Source of the DNA: JACVRW01 sp963757815
GTDB lineage: Bacteria; Actinomycetota; Thermoleophilia; Solirubrobacterales; Thermoleophilaceae
NCBI GenBank assembly: GCA_963757815.1
Contig: CAVWSN010000018.1
Coordinates: 310,001 to 374,000 of the forward strand
DNA: 64,000 bases
Direction of reading: 5' to 3'
Every line of letters starts with the position of its first letter. The first letter of the stretch is position 1. The translations under genes were made by a program, and so were the position numbers. Below are positions 56,267 through 64,000 of the stretch, one piece after another. A model generated the notes under the pieces. The model saw only the letters and a program-made list of their open reading frames with translations, did no database searches and had not been told where the DNA came from.

Positions 56267-59200
56267 TCAGGGGATCGTTACCGGCTGGATCACCACCGGG
56301 CTGTGCAACGTGTAGTCCAGCTCGTCGGCCTGGCTGGTGCCGGCCGGCGTGAGCACGTCCATCGCCTTGGGCACCGTGCCGGGGTCGACGTTGCAGCGCG
56401 GCTCGCTGCTGGGGGCCGCGCACACGCCGAACTGGAAGTCCTGGGGAGTGGGCTGGAAGCCGCGTGCCTGATCGGGGCTGAAGCCGTCCTGGCCCGTCAG
56501 CACGACGGTGAAGGCCCAGCCGGGACCAGGCGTGCCGAGGCTCGCCTTCGTGACGCTGAAGGTGATGTAGCGCGAGATGGCGTTGCCGCTGATGTTCACC
56601 GTCCCCAGCGTGGCGCCGCCGGCGTCCACGTAGCGCTGACCGAAGCCCTGGACCTCGATCAGGCGGCTCCACGCGCCGGTCGGGGCGATCGTGTAGTTCC
56701 GCTGCGGGAACGAAGCTTCCGTCGAGGTCTGCGGGGCGCCCGGCACGTGGACGTAGACGTCGACGAGCTGGGCGCCCAGCGGGCTGCCGAAGGTCGGCGA
56801 CAGGTCGCGCGTCCGCAGCCTGAAGATGATCCGGTCGCCCGCGTCGAACACCTGGAACTGCTGGATGTCGAACGCCCCCGGCTTGAAGTTGTCGGAGGTC
56901 GGATAGGCGTAGTTGCCGGGGCCGTTGTCATCGCCGTCCGGGTCGTCGACCTCGAACAGGAGCGTGCCGGGAACGAAGTCGAATACGACCGTGCGCACCT
57001 CGCGCGCCGTCGCGCCCGAGGGGCTCGTGGCGACGATGTTGAGCACATAGGTACCGCCCGTGAGCGGCACCGTGAGGCTGAAGGGTCCGTCCGGTCCGGC
57101 GGTTGTGGTGTGGACCGTCGTGCTGGTGTTGTCGTCCAGGTTGGAGGCAGCGACCGCAATCGAGTTGCCCGGGGCGGAGGTGCCCGCGACCTCGACGGTG
57201 TTGCCGACCGCCGAGTTGTCGGCGGGAGAGGTGACGGTGAGCGGCGTCTCCCGCTGGGTGCGCCTGACGTAGCGCCGCAGCGTGTAGCGCGGCCGGTCGA
57301 GCACTCTGCCGGCCGAGACGTCGAGCATCAGCCGCACGAACTGCCCGGCCGACCAGGTGAGCGCCGAGGCGGACCCCGCGGGCTTGCCGTTCTCGAAGCC
57401 GATCGACGCCAGGGTCGGATCGCTCCCGAACGGCGACCGGGCGAGGTCGGGATGCTCCCAGGCCTGCTCCGCGATCAGTCCCACGCCCGATGACATGTTG
57501 CGCATCGACTCGAGCCGCTCCACGGCCGCGCCGAGGTCACCGGTGTCGAGCTCCCACTGGCCGCGCTCGCCGGCGAGCACCGGCCAGAGGTGGCCGTTGC
57601 CTACGCCGTGGGGCGCCCACGGCCGCCCGTCGCTCGAGCGATCGCCGTACCCGTCGCCGTTGTAGCGGAGGAAGCCCACGCCGCTGTCGGTCTCGCGCCG
57701 GATCGTCGCGTCGACGACCGGCAGGGAGCGCAGCAGGTCCGGGTCGCGCCGCGACAGTACGCCGAGCCGCGCGAGCTCGAGGAAGCCGGCATCGATCACC
57801 TCACGCTGGTCGAGCGTCGGTCCGCCGTTGCCGAGGTTGTACGAGATCGCGGCGTTCGGATCGCCGGTCTTCGACAGGCGAATGAAGTAAGGGTCGGGAC
57901 TCCGCGGCCCGTTGGTGGTAACCGTCCAGTCCTTGATCCGGCGCTGGAACTCGTCCGCCACACCGCGCCAGATCGCGGCGGAGACCCCGTCGCCGTTACG
58001 GTCCGCGATGCGCGCCGCGGCGATCAGGCCGGCGATCTCCGCGGCGATCGTGGAGGGCGAGAATCCGCTCTGCTCCTCCCAGCGCTCCGGCCCGAAAGCG
58101 GGTCCGCGGCTGATCACGAAGTTGGCGGCCGGCTTGATGTGGTCCTCGTAGAAGTCCGGACCGGTGAGGCCGACGTCGAGCGCCATGATCAGCGGGTACG
58201 AGCACTCGTCGAGCTGGGTGCCGAACGAGTCGGGCGCGAGGGCGCCGTTCGTGAGGCTGTTGCGCGGCATCGAGCCGTCGGGCAGCTGCTGGCGCTCGAA
58301 CAGGAAGCGCGTCATCGCCCTCGCGGTGCGGCGATCGCCGGCGAGCAGCAGGGCCGACCAGGCCTCGTAGAGGTCGCGGGCGAACACCTCGCGGTAGGAG
58401 CCGAAGTACGTGTTGGCGGGGTCGCCCGCCGAGACGGCCTGGCCCCAGGGCGAGGCGAGCGCGGCGGCCACCGCTCCCGGGAAGGTCTTGTCCTCCGCCG
58501 CCTTCACGTAGTTGGCGCTGAGGTAGTACTCCTCGAGCAGCTCGTTCCAGCGCCCCGCCGAGACGCCCCTGGGGCGCCGTGGCTTCTTCAGTCGCGCGTC
58601 GTAGGCGTGCCACCCGCGGGCGTACTCGCGCTCGATGCTGTCGAAGCGCTCCTCGAGCGTGCGGCGCGCCGCGCCCACGGCGGCGGTGCGACTCTCGCCA
58701 AACCCGAGCGCGAGCTCGAAGGACCCGTCGCGTCCGAGATCGACGCGGGCCGTCTGCACGAGGTTGCCGTTCGCGGCCTGGGCGAACCGCTGCGTCAGCC
58801 GCCGGTCGGCATCGAGCTGCGTCAGGCCGTCGCTGGGCTGGCCCGCGAAGCCGTTGGAGACCTCGAGGAAGGGACGCGAGGCGTCCAGCGCGCTGTGCAC
58901 CGGGACCGCGTAGTCGCGGTTGGCGGCGTTGGTGGTGGTCACCGGATCGGAGCCGACGAGCAGCGTATGGCCGCCGGCGCGGGCGATGTCACCGCTGTCG
59001 GCGCCACCGTTCCCGGTGCCTCCGCCGCCGTTGCCGTTGAGAGTCGGGTTGAAGCGAACGTAGAGCCGGTAGTCGCGTTCGTCCCGCCTCCCGAGCGGCT
59101 CGAAGCGGGAGCGGAGCAGGACCGTCGCCCGGTCGGGGTCGGTGACGTAGTCGGTCACGATCCGGTAGCGGCCGCTCTTGGCCGTCGAGGTCACGCGGCA

Positions 59201-59545
59201 GGTGAGTGCCCGGTCGTCGAGCGCGCGCACCGTGTAGGTCATGTCGCGCGTCTGCACGTCCGTGAACGTTTCGCCGTCGGTCACGATGAACAGCAGCGTC
59301 TCGTTGTTGGTCGTGTCGTTGGTGGGGAAGTAGACGTCGCTGAGCACGCCGTCGGCGACGGTGAACCAGACCTTCGACCGCCGGTTGCGCGCGGTCCCAA
59401 CGCAGTCCTTGCGGGCGAGATCGAAGTGCGAGAGAGCGCCGGGTCCGTCCGTGGCGACGGCCACCGGGTCTGCAGGTTGCGCCGCGGCGGGGGGCGCGAG
59501 AGCGAGAGCGGCGATGACCGGGCACGCGAGCAGGTAACCCTTCAT
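56267..59545 (-). CDS. Secreted GH15 glucodextranase/glucoamylase-like enzyme, multidomain
   Basis: About 1092-residue exported glycoside hydrolase releasing glucose from alpha-glucans. Signal peptide MKGYLLACPVIAALALAPPA; ATG 59545 chosen over an upstream one. Domain N: RRSKVWFTVADGVLSDVYFP and NDTTNNETLLFIVTDG. The GH15 (alpha/alpha)6 barrel spans roughly residues 310-720, with the likely general acid in RWEEQSGFSPSTIAAEIAGL and the second Glu region GNGHLWPVLAGERGQWEL. Then an Ig/Fn3-like domain (LTVTSPADNSAVGNTVEVAG) and a C-terminal glucodextranase domain (LFEVDDPDGDDNGPGNYAYP, GAFDIQQFQVFDAGDRIIFR). This N-A-B-C layout is that of Arthrobacter glucodextranase. Substrate could be dextran or starch. 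Confidence 0.9.
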   Translation of the reverse strand: MKGYLLACPVIAALALAPPAAAQPADPVAVATDGPGALSHFDLARKDCVGTARNRRSKVWFTVADGVLSDVYFPTNDTTNNETLLFIVTDGETFTDVQTRDMTYTVRALDDRALTCRVTSTAKSGRYRIVTDYVTDPDRATVLLRSRFEPLGRRDERDYRLYVRFNPTLNGNGGGGTGNGGADSGDIARAGGHTLLVGSDPVTTTNAANRDYAVPVHSALDASRPFLEVSNGFAGQPSDGLTQLDADRRLTQRFAQAANGNLVQTARVDLGRDGSFELALGFGESRTAAVGAARRTLEERFDSIEREYARGWHAYDARLKKPRRPRGVSAGRWNELLEEYYLSANYVKAAEDKTFPGAVAAALASPWGQAVSAGDPANTYFGSYREVFARDLYEAWSALLLAGDRRTARAMTRFLFERQQLPDGSMPRNSLTNGALAPDSFGTQLDECSYPLIMALDVGLTGPDFYEDHIKPAANFVISRGPAFGPERWEEQSGFSPSTIAAEIAGLIAAARIADRNGDGVSAAIWRGVADEFQRRIKDWTVTTNGPRSPDPYFIRLSKTGDPNAAISYNLGNGGPTLDQREVIDAGFLELARLGVLSRRDPDLLRSLPVVDATIRRETDSGVGFLRYNGDGYGDRSSDGRPWAPHGVGNGHLWPVLAGERGQWELDTGDLGAAVERLESMRNMSSGVGLIAEQAWEHPDLARSPFGSDPTLASIGFENGKPAGSASALTWSAGQFVRLMLDVSAGRVLDRPRYTLRRYVRRTQRETPLTVTSPADNSAVGNTVEVAGTSAPGNSIAVAASNLDDNTSTTVHTTTAGPDGPFSLTVPLTGGTYVLNIVATSPSGATAREVRTVVFDFVPGTLLFEVDDPDGDDNGPGNYAYPTSDNFKPGAFDIQQFQVFDAGDRIIFRLRTRDLSPTFGSPLGAQLVDVYVHVPGAPQTSTEASFPQRNYTIAPTGAWSRLIEVQGFGQRYVDAGGATLGTVNISGNAISRYITFSVTKASLGTPGPGWAFTVVLTGQDGFSPDQARGFQPTPQDFQFGVCAAPSSEPRCNVDPGTVPKAMDVLTPAGTSQADELDYTLHSPVVIQPVTIP

Positions 59546-59632
59546 GCGTCCTCGTCCCAAAACGGGGCGCAGTCTACGCCGACCGGGGGGCTCACGCCGC
59601 CCGGACCCCCCGGAGCTCTCCGCGGCTGGGCG

Positions 59633-60067
59633 CTAGGCCGCGAGCTTCCGGCACAGCTCGGCGAGCGAGCGCTTCTCACCCTCGTCGAGCGCGCCGAATG
59701 CCCGCGTGACCCTGTCCGAGTGGGCCGGGAAGAGCCGCTCCACGACCGCCCGCCCCGAGTGGCTCAGGTCGACGATGACGCTCCGCCTGTCCTCGGGCGC
59801 GCGGCGCCTGAACACGAGCCCGCGCGCCTCGAGCGTGGCGGTGACCTCGGTGGCGTTCGCCTTGCTCCAGCCGAGCCGGCGCCGCAGCGTCCTCAGCTCG
59901 AGTGAGCCGCCGGCCGTGGTGAGCACGACGAGCGCCGAGAAGCCGGCCGCCGACACGCCCTCGCGCTCGAGCTCCGCCGCGAGCCGGCGGCGCACCGCGG
60001 CCTCGGCGCGCAGCAGCGCCTGCAGGGCCCGGTGGGCGAGTGGATCGCCAAGCTCGAGGGCGGACAT
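59633..60067 (-). CDS. MarR family transcriptional regulator
   Basis: 144-residue winged-helix regulator: HRALQALLRAEAAVRRRLAA (dimerisation helix), AAGFSALVVLTTAGGSLELR, the recognition region RRRLGWSKANATEVTATLEA and the wing GLVFRRRAPEDRRSVIVDLS with the conserved DRR, then a C-terminal helix pair. No ligand can be predicted. It is divergent from ileS (71-base gap), and could control its own gene or the glucodextranase downstream. Confidence 0.9.
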   Translation of the reverse strand: MSALELGDPLAHRALQALLRAEAAVRRRLAAELEREGVSAAGFSALVVLTTAGGSLELRTLRRRLGWSKANATEVTATLEARGLVFRRRAPEDRRSVIVDLSHSGRAVVERLFPAHSDRVTRAFGALDEGEKRSLAELCRKLAA

Positions 60068-60138
60068 TCGGGGCCGATCGTAGGTGCGGCGCCGGACGGT
60101 CGGGGACGGCGGCCGCAGCCACCTAGAATCGTCGCCCC

Positions 60139-63100
60139 GTGCCCCGCCATCGTCCCGTCGACAGCGCACAGTCGTTCCCCGAGCTCGAGGAGCAGGTGCT
60201 CGCGCGCTGGCGCGAGCGCGACGTCTTCCACGAGTCGATCCGCCGCCGCGAGGGATCCCCGCCGTTCATCTTCTACGAGGGGCCGCCCACCGCCAACGGC
60301 CGCCCCGGCTCGCACCACGTCCTGAGCAGGGTCTTCAAGGACGTCTTCCCCCGCTACCGGACGATGACCGGGCACTTCGTCCCGCGCAAGGGCGGCTGGG
60401 ACTGCCACGGCCTCCCGGTCGAGCTCGAGATCGAGAAGGAGCTCGGCTTCACCACCAAGCACGACATCGAGCGCTACGGCATCGCCGAGTTCAACGCGAA
60501 GTGCCGCGAGTCCGTGCTGCGCTACATCGACGAGTGGAACGACCTGACCGAGCGGATCGGCTTCTGGATCGACACCGACGACGCCTACTTCACGCTCTCG
60601 AACGACTACATCGAGTCCGTCTGGTGGTCGCTGAAGGAGGTCTTCGAAGAAGGGGCTCCTGACCGAGGGCCACAGGGTGGTGCCCTACTGCCCGCGCTGC
60701 GGCACGGCGCTGTCGAGCCACGAGGTGGCGAGCCGGCTACGAGGACACGCTCGACCCCTCCGTGTACGTGAGGTTCCCGCTGAAGGACGACTCGGGTGTC
60801 TCGCTGCTCGCCTGGACGACGATGCCGTGGACGCTCGTTCCGCACGCCGCGATCGCGGTCGACCCCGAGGTGACCTACGTCCGCGCCCGCATCGGCGACG
60901 ATCGCCTGATCCTGGCCGAGGCGCTCGTCGAGCGCGTGCTCGGCCCCGACGCGCAGATCGAGGAGAGGATGCCCGGCTCGGCGCTGCTCGGGCTGCGCTA
61001 CGAGCCGCCGTTCCCGTACATCGGCGACTACGGCGAGCGCGGTCACACCGTGCTGGCTGGTGACTTCGTGTCGATCGAGGACGGCACCGGCGTCGTCCAC
61101 ACCGGGGCCGCCTTCGGCGAGGACGACTTCCGGCTCGCGACCGAGAACGGGCTCACGATCCACAACCCCGTCAACCCGGACGGCACGTTCGACGAGCGCA
61201 CCGGCCCCTTCGCCGGGATGCATGTGCGCGAGGCGGACGCCCACATCATCGAGGCGCTCGGCGAATCCGGCCGCCTCTTCCGGGCCGGTGAGTACGAGCA
61301 CGCCTACCCGCACTGCTGGCGCTGCGGCACGCCGCTCATCTACTACGCCAAGACGAACTGGTACGTCCGCACGACCGAGCGGAAGGCCGAGCTGCTTGCC
61401 GCCAACGAGACGATCGACTGGTATCCCGAGCACATCAAGCACGGGCGCTTCGGCAAGTGGCTCGAGAACAACGTCGACTGGGCGCTGTCGCGCGAGCGCT
61501 ATTGGGGCACGCCGCTCCCGATCTGGCGTGCCGACGACGGCGAGGTGGTCTGCATCGGCTCGCTCGACGAGCTGCGCGAGCTCGGGGCAGAGGTGCCCGA
61601 CGACCTCCACCGGCCGTACATCGACGACGTCACCTTCGAGCGCGACGGCAAGACCTTCCGGCGCGTGCCCGACCTGATCGACGTCTGGTGGGACTCGGGC
61701 TGCATGCCGTTCGCGCAGTGGCACGCGCCGTTCGAGAACGGCGAGGTCTTCGAGGAGCGCTTCCCGGCGAACTACATCTGCGAGGGGCTCGACCAGACGC
61801 GCGGCTGGTTCTACTCGCTGCTCGCGGTGTCCACGCTGCTGTTCGGCCGCAGCTCGTACGAGACCTGCCTCTGCCTCGGCCTGATCCTCGATCCCGACGG
61901 CCAGAAGATGTCCAAGTCGAAGGGCAACGTAGTGGTGCCCTGGGACGTGGTCAGCGCCCACGGGGCGGACGCGTTCCGCTGGTACTACTTCACCTCGAAG
62001 CAGCCCTGGGACGGCTACCGCTTCTCCCTCGAGACAGTTGGCGAGTCAGCGCGGCAACTGCTGAAGCCGCTCTGGAACTCGTACGCGCTGTACGTGCAAT
62101 ACGCCAACCTGAGTGATCCCTTCTCGCCGGGGACGGAGACCGACCTCGACCGCTGGATCCGCTCCCGGCTCGCTGCGACCGTCGAGCGCGTGACCGAGCG
62201 CATGGAGGATTACGACACCACCTTCGCCGGCCGCGCGATAGCCGAATTCGTGGACGACCTCTCGAACTGGTACGTGCGCCTCTCACGGCGCCGGTTCTGG
62301 GACGGCGACCAGGCGGCCTTCGAGACACTTCACCCCACGCTCGTGACGCTGGCGAAGCTGCTCGCGCCGTTCACGCCATTCATCGCCGACGAGATCTACG
62401 AGAACCTCGACGGCGGCGAGCCGTCGGTGCACCTGTGCGACTTCCCGGCGCCCGGCGAGCGAGACGAACAGCTCGAGTGGGAGATGCAGGTGGTGCGCGA
62501 CGCGGTCGTACTGGGACGGGCGGCGCGCGGTCACGCCAAGATCAAGGTGCGCCAGCCGCTACGGGAGGCCGTCGTCGTGGCGGCGGACCGCGAGCGGGCG
62601 GCGATTGAGCGGCTCGACTCGCTGCTCACCCAGGAGCTGAACGTCAAGGGTGTGCGCTACGTGTCCGAGGCCGACGAACTCGGGCGCTTCGAGCTGAAGC
62701 CGAACTACCGCTCGCTCGGTCCCCGCTTCGGCAAGCAGATGCCCCAGGTGGCGGCGGCGATCGCGGCGCTCGATCCGGCGCGCCTGCGGGCGGGCGAGCG
62801 TGTCGGTCTGCACGTGGACGGCCACGAGCATGAGATCGGGCCGGACGACGTGTTGATGACGCTTCAGCCGCTCGACGGCTACCAGGTGGAGCGCTCGGGC
62901 ACCCATGCGGTCGCGCTCAACCTCGAGCTGGACGACGAGCTGCGCCGCGAGGGGCTGGCGCGCGAGGTGGTCCATGCCATCCAGGGCGTGCGCAAGGACG
63001 CCGGCCTGAACGTCGAGGACCGGATCGCGCTCAGGCTGGGCGGCGACGCCGAGCTGGTGGACGCCGCACGCGCCCACGAGGACTATGTCGCCCGCGAGAC

Positions 63101-63191
63101 GCTCGCCACCTCGATGGCATACGACGGCGTGGACGGCAGCGCCGTCGTGATCGACGGTCGCGAGTTGCTGATCTCCGTCGAGCGCCAGTAG
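60139..63191 (+). CDS. ileS: Isoleucyl-tRNA synthetase, type 2 (two frameshifts)
   Basis: Charges tRNA-Ile. About 1017 residues: FIFYEGPPTANGRPGSHHVL holds the HIGH-equivalent motif; then VPRKGGWDCHGLPVELEIEK, the editing (CP1) domain (LAWTTMPWTLVPHAAIAVDP, GAAFGEDDFRLATENG), KMSKSKGNVVVPWDVVSAHG with KMSKS, and the anticodon-binding C-terminus ending GRELLISVERQ. The type-2 (eukaryote-like) form is often resistant to mupirocin. Breaks near 60,648 (extra base in GAAGAAGG) and 60,738 lie between VWWSLKEVFE and GYEDTLDPSVYVRFPL. As the only ileS seen and an essential gene, it argues that such breaks are sequencing errors. Confidence 0.95.
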
Positions 63192-63203
63192 GCTGGCGGC
63201 GCC

Positions 63204-63605
63204 ATGAAGCTGCCGCCGCTCTTCGAGGACCGGCCGGTCCCAGTGCAGCTGATCGGCGGGATCTTGGTGCCGGTCGTGTTCGGGATCATCACCGGCTTTG
63301 CGCTCGGCTGGAACGGCGTCGCCTACTGGATCCTCGTAGGCCCGCTCGCGATCCTCGGCGGCTTCCTCGGCGGGATGGAGCACGACGGAGGAGACGATGG
63401 CTTCGTACGCGGCCTGATCGGCGGGCTCGTGTACGGGAGCTTCGTGCTGATCGGCTTCGAGATCGTCAACACCGAGGCCAAGGCCTACCTGGGCGAGCCG
63501 CAGGTCGGGCTCGTCTTCGCAACGACATTCATCGGCGGCATCCTCGGCGCGCTGGGCGGCGCCTACCGCGCGAGGCTCGAGCGCGAGCAGCGCGCGGCCG
63601 CCTAG
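63204..63605 (+). CDS. Small multi-pass membrane protein, 133 aa
   Basis: Hypothetical membrane protein with about four hydrophobic helices: LIGGILVPVVFGIITGFAL, VAYWILVGPLAILGGFLGGM, LIGGLVYGSFVLIGFEIV and VGLVFATTFIGGILGALGGA, then a short basic/acidic tail (RARLEREQRAAA). A charged loop (EHDGGDDG) lies between helices 2 and 3. It begins 13 bases after ileS, so it is probably co-transcribed. Family not recognised and no function inferred. Confidence 0.75.
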   Translation: MKLPPLFEDRPVPVQLIGGILVPVVFGIITGFALGWNGVAYWILVGPLAILGGFLGGMEHDGGDDGFVRGLIGGLVYGSFVLIGFEIVNTEAKAYLGEPQVGLVFATTFIGGILGALGGAYRARLEREQRAAA

Positions 63606-63660
63606 AGGCCGCTTTGCTCCCGCGTCCGGGTATCCGCACCCCCGGTTGTGAGCGCTCAGG

Positions 63661-64000
63661 TCACTTAGGCGGGAGCGCCGCGAGGCAGTTCTTCGCGGGA
63701 AGACCGGTCCCGCGACAGTTCAGGTAGAGGGCTGCGGCGTGCGCGTCCTCGCCAAGAAGGGTTGCGCAGCTGGCACGCAGGCCGGGCATGCCCTCGGCGC
63801 AGTCCTCGACGGCCTGTAGCTGCCGAGCCGGGTTCGCCGGATCGCCGCCCGTGGTGGGCGGGGAGCCCGTGTCGGGGGGCGCATCTCCTTGCACGGCTGG
63901 GGCGGCCCCTCCATCCGACGGCGCCTGCCCGGCGGGCGGCAGCGTCGCCAGGACGGTCGGCACCGCCACGGCAACCGCGAGCAGGAGCGCCGAGGAACGC
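63661..64000 (-). CDS. Secreted protein of unknown function (5' end outside window)
   Basis: The frame runs off the window at 64,000 with RSSALLLAVAVAVPTVLATL, part of a signal peptide. A Pro/Gly/Asp-rich linker (about 45 residues, DTGSPPTTGGDPANPARQ) leads to a short domain with four Cys in the last 50 residues: VEDCAEGMPGLRASCATLLG and LNCRGTGLPAKNCLAALPPK. The even number of Cys in an exported protein suggests two disulfide bonds. Family not recognised. Confidence 0.65.
   Translation of the reverse strand, partial: RSSALLLAVAVAVPTVLATLPPAGQAPSDGGAAPAVQGDAPPDTGSPPTTGGDPANPARQLQAVEDCAEGMPGLRASCATLLGEDAHAAALYLNCRGTGLPAKNCLAALPPK

Overview
The window is high-GC DNA with densely packed genes, many 1-4 bp overlaps and frequent GTG starts. 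It is bacterial and most likely from Actinomycetota, probably class Thermoleophilia (Solirubrobacterales/Gaiellales type). That placement is inferred from the gene mix (CcmABC-type cytochrome c maturation, a type-2 IleS, a cobA-hemD fusion, TIGR02960-like ECF sigma factors, HAF-repeat secreted proteins) and not from any 16S sequence. At least 25 single-base frame breaks interrupt otherwise well conserved genes, including the essential ileS, birA and cobA-hemD. Uncorrected indels in the assembly explain this better than mass pseudogenisation, so genes noted as frameshifted are probably intact in the organism.

Layout. 1-8.2 kb: the end of a Tat-exported PhoD-like phosphatase, a secreted lytic transglycosylase with a structured leader, tRNA-Arg(CCT) between remnants of a GvpO-like gene and an SGNH hydrolase, a badly broken alkaline-phosphatase-superfamily gene, thiI, galT, a GNAT gene and a TlpA-like thioredoxin lipoprotein. 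8.4-10.9 kb: a large SF2 helicase. 11.0-18.7 kb: the most distinctive region, an operon on the minus strand of five secreted HAF-repeat proteins and one secreted alpha/beta hydrolase, mostly translationally coupled. It lies between birA and a second, diverged copy of the birA 3' end. 18.8-28.9 kb: birA, a SAM hydroxide adenosyltransferase, cobA-hemD, two ECF sigma factors, hemC, hemA and the ccmD-C-B-A heme-export/cytochrome c maturation genes, all on the minus strand.

29-43 kb: mixed housekeeping and catabolic genes: glycerophosphodiesterase, CmoB-like methyltransferase, Ohr, moaB/mogA and moaC, precorrin-2 dehydrogenase, aldehyde dehydrogenase, rarA, a haloalkane-dehalogenase-like hydrolase, an M20 peptidase, DUF1385 and an FtsH-type protease. 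43-54 kb: methylmalonyl-CoA epimerase, YchF, SpoIID-like protein, a hydrolase-adenylate cyclase fusion with a dead hydrolase domain, and a coupled ThDP decarboxylase plus succinate-semialdehyde dehydrogenase pair. That pair resembles the 2-oxoglutarate decarboxylase bypass of the TCA cycle; a fumarase lies 3 kb away. Then come an HxlR regulator divergent from a two-domain VOC protein, and an M23 peptidase. 54-64 kb: fumC, a secreted GH15 glucodextranase-like enzyme, a MarR regulator, ileS, a small membrane protein and the end of a secreted protein.

Functionally the middle of the window couples tetrapyrrole synthesis (glutamyl-tRNA to hydroxymethylbilane, uroporphyrinogen III and siroheme) to heme export for cytochromes c. 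The region suggests an aerobic heterotroph with an extensive secreted or cell-surface repertoire (HAF proteins, glucodextranase, cell-wall hydrolases). No transposase, CRISPR array, rRNA or replication origin was seen.
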